Assembly: GCA_025531455.1 (NCBI GenBank)
Contig: JAMYHL010000020.1
Span: 1-64,000, forward strand
Reading direction: 5' to 3'
DNA: 64,000 nucleotides
From: Apiotrichum sp. Y4204
Taxonomy: Eukaryota; Basidiomycota; Tremellomycetes; Trichosporonales; Trichosporonaceae
Program-made: the position numbers and the translations under genes
Notes under the pieces: model-generated
Seen by the model: only the letters and a program-made list of their open reading frames with translations
Told to the model about the DNA's origin: nothing
Database searches by the model: none
In this document: in pieces, positions 44,560 through 55,357 of the stretch
Layout of the letters: every line of letters begins with the position of its first letter
Position numbering within the stretch: the stretch's first letter is position 1

Positions 44560-44874
44560 TTAGACGTTACGGTTGGTGTTGTCGCCCGAGATGGCGTCGC
44601 CCATCTTCTGGGTGGTGGACTTCTCCTGCTGGGGCTGGACGGCGGAGGCGACCGAGTCGAGGGCACCCTTGACGCTGTCACCAGCCTGCTCGAGGTACGA
44701 CTTCTGCGAGTCGGGCTTGGCGGAGGAGGCGAGCTGAGAGTCAGTACAGTGAACCAGATGACTGTAAAAGGTGGCAAGTCACCCCCCACCGCAGCGGTAC
44801 TACCACTGTGGCGGTGGCGCCCGACGCTCGATACTCACCTTGTCACCAAGTCCCTGGCGGCCAGTGTCGGACAT
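44560..44874 (-). CDS. HSP12: HSP12/HSP9-family small heat-shock protein
   Basis: Two exons, 44874-44839 and 44733-44560, encode 69 residues. The first reads MSDTGRQGLGDK and the second LASSAKPDSQKSYLEQAGDS, then VKGALDSVASAVQ, ending GDAISGDNTNRNV. The MSDTGRQ start, the PDSQKS motif and the amphipathic repeat pattern are those of Hsp12/Hsp9, a membrane-associated, natively unfolded stress protein that forms helices on lipid. It is shorter than the yeast protein (109 residues). Upstream on the same strand lie a TATATAA box fused to a CCCCT stress element (44986-44996) and three CRE-type sites between 45171 and 45469, so strong stress regulation is expected. Confidence 0.9.
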
Positions 44875-44985
44875 GTTTGCTAGTGTTGTGGTGGTGGTGG
44901 GTAGGTGTAAAGAGTAGAGTGCGCGAGCGCTGTTGTTGTCTGGAGATGGGTGGTGCGGATGAAGAACGGAGGAGTGCTGTCTACC

Positions 44986-44996
44986 CCCCTTATATA
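44986..44996 (-). promoter_or_regulatory. Overlapping STRE and TATA box of the HSP12-type gene
   Basis: On the gene's strand the sequence reads TATATAAGGGG. The AGGGG stress element abuts the TATA box about 115 bp before the ATG. Confidence 0.6.
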
Positions 44997-45170
44997 TCTG
45001 TTCTGGACGTCGTCGACCAGCGGGCTGACTGGCATGCTGGACCATGCCACGTATGACCCCACTCTTGGCCACTGTGTTGTGCGGTTGTCCCCATCCATCC
45101 CTCCCACCGATCCCACCATCCACAGCAACCATGCCCGCCCGCGCAGTACCCGCCCCCCGGCAAGCAACTC

Positions 45171-45225
45171 TGACGTAGTTGTTCAACATGCTCAACACGC
45201 AGCAACTGTCTGTCACCTACGTCAT
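45171..45225. promoter_or_regulatory. Pair of CRE-like half sites (TGACGTAG and TACGTCAT)
   Basis: TGACGTAG at 45171-45178 and TACGTCAT at 45218-45225, inverted relative to each other, about 300-350 bp upstream of the HSP12-type start. Confidence 0.45.
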
Positions 45226-45461
45226 TGTTATCGCGCGTACCTGTCAAACCATCCCGCCATCAGAGGCGGCCCGCCGCGCGGGTCGCCGTTGTTCTGCCTG
45301 TACCCTGCGCCGTGTTCGTCCACAATCTGGACTCTTCCGCAGGACCTCAGGAGCTTGATGCCTGAGGGCTTGATGCAATCTGCAATCTGTTGTGTTGTGG
45401 CCCCCTATACCATCCGCCAACAACCCGCGGTTCTCAGCCTGCAAGAGGATGGCACGTCCCA

Positions 45462-45469
45462 TGACGTCA
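45462..45469. promoter_or_regulatory. Perfect CRE palindrome TGACGTCA
   Basis: Consensus ATF/CREB-type site 588 bp upstream of the HSP12-type ATG. Stress MAPK-driven Atf1 sites of this type control the fission yeast hsp9 gene family. Confidence 0.5.
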
Positions 45470-46244
45470 CAACCTCATCATCACGTAACTCCCATTCTCT
45501 GAGCTCTTGTTCGACCTTCTTCCTTGTTTGCTCGCTGCCGGTGAGCCGCGCGTCGCAATCGTCGCAACCCATGCGACACGCACCCCCTCCCTGGCCGTCT
45601 GGACCCATAGACCCACTTCGTCAGCGTCTGTTTTGCGAAAGTGTACCTGTACCTGTACTGAAGCGTTCCCTTCTGCGTCCACTGTCGTCATCGGTGCTCA
45701 TCGTCAGCTTCCTGGGGGACCTCCACGCACACACGCTGACACGCTGACACGCTCGCTGGTCAGGCCGCCATTTCGTAACTTGTCCTCTTCCTTCCCATGG
45801 GGCCATGGTCAGTCTGTGAGTTATCCCCGAACAAGGTTCAGCCATCGGCCTTTCGGCTAACCGCTGTCTGGGCCTTGTGCGCGGAAACACGTCTGTTCGC
45901 GCCCTCTTGCTGCGCGATTGCGCGATGTCACATCCCACGCGTTAGGTGGGCAAGTATGGTATGTACAGATCGCAGAGTGGCGAGATTCCCGACAGAGGCG
46001 CTCAGTGGTGGACCGCCGCCCTGATACCCGGAGCAGCGAGCTCACACTGCGATTCAACACAAATAGCAGCCTATGACATCGCCATGACGAACCACAACCT
46101 ACAAACACACTCCGGTAATCTGGTACTCCGGTTGAGACGGCCCCGTGGGCTCCGAGTTGCTAGTCCGCGTGCCCCCGTTCGGCAAAGACCATCATGTACG
46201 GCCGACTAGACGTTCCCTTGAAATATAGTACCTTGCCAGACCAA

Positions 46245-49158
46245 TCATTCGATCGGGGCTTTGCGCAATCGCTGTACCAAGCCGGCCATACGTGTCAGGT
46301 CGATGGCCGGACCATCACTTTCGATGGCTGTTGTGAGGCCATCAAGCATCTATTGTTAGCGTCATCGCTGCGTTTCAGAGCAAAGTCCGTGTCCAGCACC
46401 AAGGACATCACGCGCTCTGTCCGTTGCACTCACGTCATCAACCTGGTCAACGGACACCTTGGCACACAGAGCGATCACTTTGCGATACTGAACAGCGCGG
46501 TCTGCATCGCCGCCTTCGAGCTCGGCCGCGCGGTCTTCCAGAAGCTGTGCAATGCGGTCCTCCCAAGCTGCAAGCCGGCGGAGTGTCATGAGAGCCCCTG
46601 GCGACCCGGGTGCTGGTAGCGGTGTTTCATCTGCCAGTGGGAGTGAACCGGACCTTACGGCCGGAGGCACGAGCGCGAACGCTGGTGGAAGGGATGTTTC
46701 AGAACGCAGAGGGGAGCGTCCTGTCCACTCGGCTTCTGGAGCCGCAAGGGCACGGCGCGCGTTTGCAGCATGCTCGGCTCCTTGTTCTAGCGATGTGATA
46801 CGCGTGCGAGCAGCCTCGACTTGCTGTCTCCGTTCGGCGAGTGATCGCGTCGCGACGCGCACAGACTTTTCCACGGCGCCAAGCGCCTCAACGTGCTTCT
46901 CCATTTCCGCATCAAATGTCTTGTTGATATCCTCAAATAGTCCGGAGATGTCTCAATCGTCAGTCATAGCTTAGCAGGTTGCTTGACCTACTCTTGAGAA
47001 CGTCTACACTTCGCTTCTCTGGCTTCTTGACCTCCGCCTTGAGATTCGCAATCGTTTCCTCGTTCGTCGAGACAGCCAGTGCGTCCACTTCGACGCCAAA
47101 GTCCACGGGCCGCAAGCCGAGTTTGTTTGCACGTGCCTTATCCGCGCCTGCGTCAAGGAGAAGGTTGACGAGCGGCTTGGAGCCAATGCGTGCCGCCACA
47201 TTAAGTGCTGTGTCGCCGCGCACGTCCTGGAGGTCGACCAGGCGCTTCAGACTGATCCCGTCTGCAGGAGGAACCGGGCTCTGAGCCGTTGTCGAAGTCG
47301 CAGGAGTCGCCGTTGGGGTCGCAGCGAGGGCCGTCGACTTTTCCTTTGCCGCCTCCGTGGCAATCCATTCCAACACCGATGCCATATATCCACGTGCACA
47401 AGCGGCGCGGCCCTTGAGACCTGCCGAAAGCGCAATGTGGTGGATGACAGACGCATAGGAATGGTCGAGCGTACGCACTGACGCTCCGAGATACTGTTCC
47501 AGCAGCTGACTGAAAGTCCCAGCTTCAGCATGATTTGTTGTCAGGACTGAGCGAATGAGCGGAGTTTCGCCAGCGTAGTTTCCGCGGTGGATGTCGGCGC
47601 CGAGCTCGATAAGTTGTGCGATAATTCCCATCTGCGCTAGAGCGCAAGCCCAATGAAGCGCAGTGTGACCTTGCTCGTCGATGACCATGTCCACATCCCA
47701 GTCAGGCTTCTCGTTCGGGCCGAGCTCGAATGCGCCGCGCACATCGACAGTCTCGGTCTGGAACAGCGAGAGAAGCTGCTGCCTGCGTCGGTGAGATTGC
47801 GATGATAACCGCGGTTTGAACGGCTTCGAGGAGAGACGGAAGTTGGCCGGCAGGGGAGGTCGGCTACTCGCGAGCTCTTCATCTTCATCATCGTCGTCAC
47901 CAGTGCCCTCCTGTGTACTGGTTTCCTGGGCGTCTGCAGCTTCACCGTTGTCGGTGCGCTGACGTTTCGGAGGCCGGTCGAAGCGCGAAACCTCGGATCC
48001 ACTGCCAATACCATGCGGGTGTCCGAACTGGTCGACATAGACATCATTTGGCGGTGGAGGAAGACCCTGCATTGGGCCGTGAGGTCCACTGTGCCCATGG
48101 CCATTGATGGTTGCTGGTGGAGCGAGGCCTGGCGGGCCCCCAGGGCCGCTGGGCCCTCCGGGTCCTGGACCTCCAGGCCCCATGTCGATCGGTGCAGAAG
48201 GTTCGAGACGCTGGGGATGCTCGTGGGGGTATCCCATTTGCAGATGCTGGGGGTGTCCAGGAGGCGGGTGCGATTGCATTGGCGGTGGCCCTTGGTGCAT
48301 AGGAGGCGGTGGTGGGGGCTGACTGCTCTGGTAGAACATGGGGCGACCTTGCATGTGCTGCTGTTGCGGGGGCGGAGGATAGAGCATGTGGGGTCCCGGA
48401 CCCTGTCCCATCATCTGCTCTTGTGTCGGCGGCGGTTGTTGCACAAATTGCGGCGGCGGCGGAGGACCGCGCGACAGCGGCGACATGACGCTGCCGCGTT
48501 TTGCTGGCGTCTTAGCATTGGGCGTCGCGCTCCCACCGCGCATTGGCAGGGCTGGGGGTCCGGACGGCGGCGGGACAAAGTCGAAGATGGGTGCAAGAAG
48601 CTGCAGCACGCCGTACTGCTCGGCGAGCGCGCGGCCGCGATCCAGCGGGATCCACGTGCCTTGGTACTTGCCGTCTTGGCGCGTGAGCATGAATCATAAG
48701 AAAAATCAATCTCGCTACTTACATCCACCCTGCACCTTCTCGTGAACATGAATCTGAACCTGTTTCTCTAGAATCTTGGTTCGCACACTCTTCGAGATAC
48801 CCGCGACCTTGAGAATCTGGGTCGCGTTGACCCAGCTGTCGGCCATACGGCGCATGACTGAAATGTTGCGGATCATGGCCTCGAACACTGGAATCTGCGA
48901 GTACGCGCTCGCGTACACCTTTACGCTTCCGGCGCCGCCGACATCGTCTTGCGGTACCTGCCCAGGTCGGGAACCCATCACAGCCTGAAAGACGTTTGGC
49001 TGAGATCCTCCTGGCGGAGCCTGGGCAATACGCTGCGGCGTATCGTGGGGACTGGCTCCATGGCCCCCCAGTGGCCCGACAGACCCTCGGAGGGGTCCGC
49101 CTGGTCCGCCTGGCCCTCCTGGTCCTCCCGGACTGCTTCCGCTGCCAGGGTGTTGCAT
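46245..49158 (-). CDS. MBP1: APSES/KilA-N DNA-binding factor with ankyrin repeats (MBP1/MBS1-type)
   Basis: Family role: the DNA-binding subunit of MBF controlling G1/S genes. Four exons, 49158-48723, 48674-46992, 46951-46434 and 46349-46245, give 913 residues. After a Gly/Pro-rich start (GGPGGPGGPGGP) comes the KilA-N domain: KVYASAYSQIPVFEAMIRNI, MRRMADSWVNATQILKVAGI and GGYGKYQGTWIPLDRGRALA, the last formed across a 48-nt intron. A long Pro/Gln/Met-rich linker precedes an NLS-like KRQR. Ankyrin repeats are at about 47500-47700 (HTALHWACALAQMGIIAQLI) and 47140-47230 (DTALNVAARIGSKPLVNLLL). The C-terminus is a coiled coil (exon 3) and a last 34-residue exon ending VQRLRKAPIE. The start is chosen from the first Met; an upstream one is not excluded. 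Confidence 0.92.
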
Positions 49159-50196
49159 CCCGATCGCGTTCGGGGGCCTTGATGATACACGTACAAGTCG
49201 CGTTGGGTCGCGTTAAACTGATCTCGACGAGCGGTCTACGATACGGTCGAGTTTGAGGAAAGTGTCTCGCCGGTGCCACGGGATTGCGTCTGGCTGTCTG
49301 CAAGGACGTGTGGCGGCCGACGCGTCTGTGGCGGCTTCTTGCTAGTTACACTGGCGGTTGGTGGAGGCGGCTACGCGTGAGTAAAATAGATGCACAAGGA
49401 TGAGGAGGCAGAGTACAGCAATGATGAGGGATAACGAGGGGGGCACGATGGAAGGAGGGAATGGATGCATGGGTCCAGGTGAGATAGACGTGTGTGATTA
49501 TTGGGTGCGCCATCGCCTCATTACCTGTCTAGGGCAGTGAAAGCTCAACGGCACGCGGCTTCCTCGGGGGCCTACGCGGTCTTGGACCACTTACTTTACG
49601 TCCATGCCACGGTGACCCGTGATGCTTTGGGGCTCCGAGTGAGACCCAAGAGTGTTGTGTGGAGTGTTTGGCGCGTGTAGAAGAAAGATGGCGCGTGGAT
49701 GTTGCGAGTTGATGACGGATGGATGAATGCAAGACGAGGAGCAATGTACCAAAGGTGGGAGACAAGAGTAATAGCGCGTCCTCTCTGCGGGCCCCTATTG
49801 CGTTGGTGCTTGGTGGCGGGAACCCGGGGGACCACTGGTGCGCGTCCAAAAGTGGCTAAAATAAAAAGGACAGGACATGAAAACCGAGGGAGACCGCGTC
49901 GTCCTAATCAAATCCTGATCTTTCTAATGTTCAGCTCCTTCGATCCTAATAATCTCTCAACTACTTGAACAATTCATTCATTTCATAGCTCATCTTTTTA
50001 CTTCCGCTCTCCAAACACTGGAAAAGAAAGCCGTCACCTCCAAAAGGGCTCAGCCTACAGCGGCTCAGCCAACACCCCCAACAGCACCCAACACGGGTCA
50101 CCCGACCTCCACCAGCGCGTACCAGCGACCTCGACAAAGCAGGTGTAGACACAGTACGCAGTAAAAATCAAAAATGATACCAAACCATGCATAGCC
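49159..50196. promoter_or_regulatory. MBP1 upstream region, 1.04 kb
   Basis: Lies between the MBP1 start and the stop of the next minus-strand gene. GC-rich near MBP1, then AT-richer from about 49850. No supported gene; several frames lack coding features. Likely a long promoter and 5' leader. Confidence 0.4.
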
Positions 50197-50595
50197 CTAT
50201 CGTCCGCGGCCCTCGCCATCCTCCCTCATCCCCTCCGGCGCAAACACGCTCGCATACAGCGCGGCGTACCGCGACTGCTCGTCCGGCGCCTCCGTCTCGT
50301 GCGTCTCGAGCGTCTCGTGGAGGGGATCGGAAGTGGCCTTCGGTGGCGGCGGCGGCGAGGCTGTCGGAGCCGGGTGTGCTGCCTGTGGCTCTGCTTCAGC
50401 AGCGAGGAGCGCGCTGTGTGCGCGGGCGAGGGCGGCCTGCGCCTCCTCCACTGCTGCCCGCGCTGCTGCGAGCGCGCTGGTTGTCGTTTGTGCAGCCGGC
50501 CGGCTCTGCCAGTCAGTATTGAAATAACGCGTGTTTTCCTCTCGAATTCTCACAGTATGAAGGCGCCGCATGTGCGTTGTGAGGTGTGCGCGCAT
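50197..50595 (-). CDS. Small Ala-rich protein with mitochondrial presequence, function unknown
   Basis: Two exons, 50595-50554 and 50505-50197, separated by a 48-nt intron (GTGAGA donor, TACTGACTGGCAG end), give 116 residues. The unspliced reading is also open, but splicing creates MRAHLTTHMRRLHTSRPAAQ, a textbook fungal presequence with an RRLHTS-type processing site. After that is an Ala-rich helix (LAAARAAVEEAQAALARAHS), likely a coiled coil, then a Pro-rich stretch and an acidic tail ending MREDGEGRGR. No family was recognised. A longer upstream start (50697) is open but gives no sensible signal. Confidence 0.6.
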   Translation of the reverse strand: MRAHLTTHMRRLHTVRIREENTRYFNTDWQSRPAAQTTTSALAAARAAVEEAQAALARAHSALLAAEAEPQAAHPAPTASPPPPPKATSDPLHETLETHETEAPDEQSRYAALYASVFAPEGMREDGEGRGR

Positions 50596-50764
50596 TTGTG
50601 AGTGAGTGGATGGTGGCGGAATCGGCTTACAATCTTGGTCCACAATTCCACCCCAAGACGTCATTATGGGATGTGTCAGAAACCTGAACCTGTCCACCTG
50701 TCACGGGACAGCACTCGCTACCAGTCACTCCACAAGACATGCATTCTACTGTACGTGATATCTA

Positions 50765-53700
50765 CTACGCGACGACGACGACCTCCCAGTCGTCGGCGAC
50801 GCGCACGCCGGGGTTCTTGATCGTGATGCGTCCCGGGGCCGGCTCGCGGCCCTTTACCTGCTCGGTGTACTCGAACGCGACCTCCTTGCCGGCGACGGTA
50901 ACCGCCGAGGGCTTGGCAAACGCGCCGAGGATGACGATGCGCTCGACGCCGACGTGCGCGATGCGCTTTGCGTATGCGTTTCCGGCATCGTAGGCCGCAA
51001 ACTGCTTCGAGGAGAGCGTGCCACCCTTGCCCTTCGGGGCGTAGGTGAAGGCGCGGTGCACGTACTCGCCGTTCTCGAACGCATACGTCTCGCCGTCGTC
51101 GAGGTACAGCTGACCCTTGGCGGAGCCGTCCTTACCAAGCGCGACGGTGAGCGTGAACGGGTCCTGCCACATGAGGCTCGAGGTACGGCGGACGCGCTCG
51201 CGAGTAGGGACAATGTGGCCGCCCTCGATGAGGAGCGGGAACTCGTCAATCGGCGTCGGGATCGTCACGTTGCGCGGAGACGACTTGGCGGCGTACCACC
51301 GCTTGTGGAAGTAGTCATAGTAAGGCTGGTTGGCGGCGAGGTAGATGCTCGTCTCGGTGGCGCCCTCGGTAACGACCGGCTTGAAGAGAACACCAGAGTC
51401 ACCGATGTAGTACTGGTCGTCGATGGCAAAGCCCGCCTTGTCTTCCGGGAAGACGGCGTACTGGGGCCTGCATGTTAGCGAGAGATTGGCAGCACATGAG
51501 TATCTCACTCACCAGATGACAGGGTAGCCATGAGTAGCCGCGTCGTGGAAGGCATTGTACCAGACGGGAAGCATCTTGTAGCGCAGGCGGAGAGCGTCGC
51601 GGAGGTAGGTACGGATAGGCTCTTCGAAGAGGTACGGCTCGCGGCGCTTCGTGTCAATGTGGGCATGGGCACGGAAGAAGGGCATGAACGCGCCGGCCTG
51701 GTACCAGCGGACGAGGATCTCGTGTTCGGGGTTGCCAAAGAAGCCGCCAACATCGGAGCCGACAAAGGACATGCCGGCAATGCTGTTGGAGAGGAACATG
51801 GCAGCCTCACCGGCGAGGTGTGCCCAGGTGCCGAGGTTGTCGCCGATCCAGATGGCGCCGTAGCGGTGAGAGCCAGCGAAGAACGAGCGGGACAGCACGA
51901 AGGGACGCTTCTTCACCTCCTCACGCACGGTGACTGCCGCCTGAGTCTGGTTGTGGAACATCATGCCGTTGATGTTGTGCAAGTCGCGGTGCTCCCATCC
52001 GCCGTCGTGGAGATTGTCCTTGGGCATGGTGATCTCCGGACCATCAAACACGGACGGCTCGTTCATGTCGTTCCAGATGAAGAGCGACTTGGTCGAGTCG
52101 GTCCACACGTCAAATGAGAACATGCGCGTCCACCAGTCCCACGACTTGGGGTTGAAGAAGTCGACCCAGACAGAGGTGCCCGTCCAGCACCAGCCGTCAA
52201 ACTGGCTGCCGTCGGCCTTCTTGACAAGCACATCCTGGTCGCGAGCGTCAGTGTAGATGCGGAACGAGTCGGCCTTCTTGATGTGCGGGTCGACGATGGC
52301 CACCATCTGGGGAGGTCAGCGGTGTCACCGTACTGAGAGTATAATTGCCCCCCTCTCCTACTAACCTTTCGGCCCTTGCTGGCGACCTCGTCCTGCATTT
52401 CCTTGGGGTTCGGGAAGGTCTTGTGGTCCCAGTCAAAGTAACGGTGCTCCTCGGCATACTCGATATCGAGCCATGTGACGTCCAGCGGCATGTCGGCCTT
52501 GTCAAACTCGTCCTGGACCTCGATAACCTCGCCCTGGGTGTTGTAGTTCCACCGGCACTGGTGGTAAGCCGTCGCAAACTGGGGCGGCATCTGCGCGGGG
52601 CCGGTGAGGGACGCGTACTGCTCAAAGAGGGAGGTTGGGCGCGGGCCGGGAAGAAGAAGGAGGTCGAGAATACCCGACTCGGAGACCCAGTGGGTGCGCA
52701 CGCCCTCGGGAGGGTGCGTCACGTCCACCCAGGTCTCAGAGCCGACGAGGTTGAGCACACCGACGGTCGTCTTGTCGTTGTGCGCGTGAATTAGGGGTAC
52801 AGCACCGTACAGAGCCATCGGCGAGTCGGCCTCGTACTCGAAGATGTCCACGTTCCACAGGCGGTACGGCTCCTTGTAGTACGCATCCTCGCCCTTGGTC
52901 GAGGGCAGCGAGAGTGGAGAAGCGTGCTCGGGTAGGCCGAAGACGTGCTGCACGCCGGGGAAAGTGATGTCTAGCGAGAGACCCTCAGGACCTACATGTC
53001 AGCCCAAATCCCTCAACCCACTCACCCTTTGGCTTGGTGTCCCGCCAGCGCTTCCACGACTCCTCAAACATGTCGTTATCCGCCTCCTCGAACCACGAGC
53101 GGTCGATGCCGGGGGCCTTGATGACGGCCTGCTTATCGTCCTTGGCTTCGCCCTTGCCCTCGCCCTCGCCCTCGCCCTCGCTCTCCGCTTCCTCAACCTC
53201 CTCGACCTCCTTCGTGCGGTAGTGCTCCATGTGGAATAGCGAGCGGTCGTTAATAACGACCTGGGGGACGCCGTCTCGCAGCTGGGTAATCTTGAAGGGC
53301 GAGTGCACAATCTCGACACTCAGCTTATCCTCGGGGTTCCCGTACGCAATAGTCGACACCCCGCCCTTTGTTGAGAGCTTCGCAGAACCAACCAGCGGCT
53401 CGGGCTCGAGCAGCGCCCACCGCGCCGTCTCATTGTACCGGCGCCACTGGGACCCGGAGCCGACCTCGTCTGCGCGGATCCGCACGATCCCGTCTCCCTC
53501 AGCGAGCACGTCCACGCGCAGACTGAACCCGATCTCGGGGTACAGGCTCGACGCTAGGGGGAACGTCCAGCTCGCGTCGCCGTTGGCGTTTGCGGTGGCT
53601 TTTGGTGTGCCGAGCGAGTATGGCGACTGGAAGGATCCCGGCTTGGCGGCCTCGGCGGCCTCTTGCTTCCCGGCAATGGCGCGCAGGCGGCGGCAGAAAG

Positions 53701-53794
53701 ACGTCTGGTGGCACTCCTTGAAGTCCTCGTGCTTCACCGCCGCGGCGGGCTCCAGGAGGAGCAGGAGCGGCAGAAGTGTGAGTGCGAGCCGCAT
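50765..53794 (-). CDS. ROT2: Glucosidase II catalytic alpha subunit (GH31)
   Basis: ER enzyme that removes the two inner alpha-1,3-glucoses from N-glycans during calnexin-cycle quality control. The start at 53794 gives a signal peptide, MRLALTLLPLLLLLEPAAAV, followed by KHEDFKECHQTSFCRRLR, the glucosidase II N-terminal motif. A charged insert (EGEGEGEGKGEAKDDK) lies near residue 210. The GH31 core shows DVTWLDIEYAEEHRYF, the nucleophile block LFIWNDMNEPSVF and the acid/base region HRYGAIWIGDN, then GMSFVGSDVGGFFGN and RWYQAGAFMPFFRAHAH. Four main exons, with introns near 52990-53025, 52308-52365 and 51477-51508. No C-terminal HDEL is expected because the beta subunit retains it. Tandem with the aldolase gene. 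Confidence 0.95.
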
Positions 53795-54184
53795 GGCGAG
53801 AGTGATGGAGAGTATGGAAGAGGCGGAGAGGTTACATGCGAGCGCAATGCCACGGTGGAGGCGGCACTCGAGGCGGCACTTTCGGTGACGTGAGGGGCTG
53901 CCCAGATTGGAGCCACATGGCAAGATGACTCCCCCAGGATCTCTAGACGAAGACGGCTCAATGCTGACTGAGGAACGCCGTCGCCGAAGCCAAAGCCGTC
54001 GACGATGTCCGTGAGCATGAGAGATGCATGGGTGGACTTGTCAAATAAGTGAATGGCGGATGTACCATGGACAAGCCCGAATGCAAAAATCTCACCCTGC
54101 GGTCTCTTCACACGGTTTGTGGCACCAGTCAGTGACCTCCGTCTAGACCCGTCTGCCACACAGAACACTTCCAAATACATGCAA
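53795..54184. promoter_or_regulatory. Tandem intergenic region upstream of glucosidase II alpha
   Basis: 390 bp between the aldolase stop and the glucosidase II start on the same strand. No gene or distinct element was seen. Confidence 0.35.
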
Positions 54185-55357
54185 CTACAACGCACACTCA
54201 AACTCCCAGTCCTCCTTGAGCTCCTCCTCGACCATGCGGCGGACGTCCTCGGTAACGGGCCCGAGGGGGGACCGCGCGACGCCGCCCAGGCCCTTCTGGA
54301 CAAAGTGGTCGAGCGCATGCTTGGTGCCCTGAATGCCCGCCTTGACAATGATATAGTCTGAGCGCGCGATGCGGTCCTGCAGCGCGTGTGCCTCGACGAG
54401 CGCAGCCTTGTCCCCCGCCAACCCCTTCAGTGCCTGCGAGTACAGGCGCGCGATCGTCTTCGGGAAGACGTTGCCCGTGCCCGTGATGCAGCCCGTGTGC
54501 CGCCCCATCATCGCCGGCAGGAGCGACTCGGAGAAGCCGGGGAGCACCTGGAAGGACCCGGCGACTGTTGTGGCTTTGAGGAATTCGCCGTGACGAGCGA
54601 GATAGTCGGCCGACTGGACGTGGGTACCCAGACGTGTGCCCTTCCCGATCATGGCGCAGGTGAGCTTGGCACCAAAGCAGTTTGGATGCTCTGCCAGCGC
54701 GATGAGCTCGTCCGAGTTGAGATCAATGCCGGCCGCCGCGCCCCTGGGGTCAGTAAGAGCTCTGGGAAACAGCACCAGTATGGGAGGAGAGGAAGTACCG
54801 GACGGAACTCGAGCAACAGTGTCGCCTCGCCCCACTCCATGCCCGACCCGGAAGTGTCCACTCACGGGAAGTTGTAAATCATGACCGGAATCGGGCTGCG
54901 GTCCATAACCCTATTGAAGAACCCCATAATCGCCTCGCGGTCGCGCCCCATAGCAAACGAAAAGTATCCGGGGCAGATGACAATTGCGTGCGTTGCGCCC
55001 GCCGCCGCCGCATCTTCGCAGAGCTCAATCGTGGTCGCCGCCGAGCCGCCTAAAGGATCAGAAACAGACATTCCCTTCCAGCTTCAACTCACCACCGGTT
55101 CCGACGAGGAGCGGCGCATCCCCGAACCCGGCGCCATCGAGCGCCTTGCGGCCCACCTCGACGACGAGGCGGCGCTCCTCACGCGAGAGGTGGGATGCCT
55201 CGCCATTCGTCCCGAGAAGCACGATGCCGACGCCCGCCTGCGCGAGCCGCACGACCTGCGCGGCAAGCGCCGAGGTGTTGATCCGCTCGTCGGCGGTAAA
55301 GGGCGTCGTGAGGGGGACGGAGATGCCGGACGGCCAGAGGCGGGTTGGGTTCGTCAT
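54185..55357 (-). CDS. DHDPS/NAL-family aldolase (4-hydroxy-2-oxoglutarate or 3-deoxy-hexulosonate aldolase type)
   Basis: Class I aldolase of the dihydrodipicolinate synthase superfamily. Three exons: 55357 to about 55093, about 55048-54868 and 54744-54185. Features in order are VPLTTPFTADERINTSALAA, LLGTNGEASHLSREER (the GTTGE-like pyruvate-binding loop), then VMIYNFPGAAAGIDL (catalytic Tyr of YNFPG), NCFGAKLTCAMIG (Schiff-base Lys) and GCITGTGNVFP. Fungi use such enzymes in the D-galacturonate pathway (L-threo-3-deoxyhexulosonate cleavage) and in hydroxyproline-type catabolism; the fungus makes lysine by aminoadipate, so a true DapA is unlikely. Substrate cannot be settled from sequence. 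The start MTNPTRLWPSG is the only sensible one. Confidence 0.88.

Larger units (their letters stand above)
44875..46244. promoter_or_regulatory. HSP12-type promoter region and MBP1 3' side, 1.37 kb
   Basis: Holds the regulatory region of the HSP12-type gene and the MBP1 3' UTR. Elements are listed separately. ACACGCTG repeats lie at about 45731-45754. Frames here lack coding character. Confidence 0.45.

Noticed and set aside
47913..48745. Long plus-strand frames opposite MBP1
   Set aside because: They are shadows of the Gly/Pro/Gln-rich MBP1 linker, whose biased codons suppress stops on the other strand.
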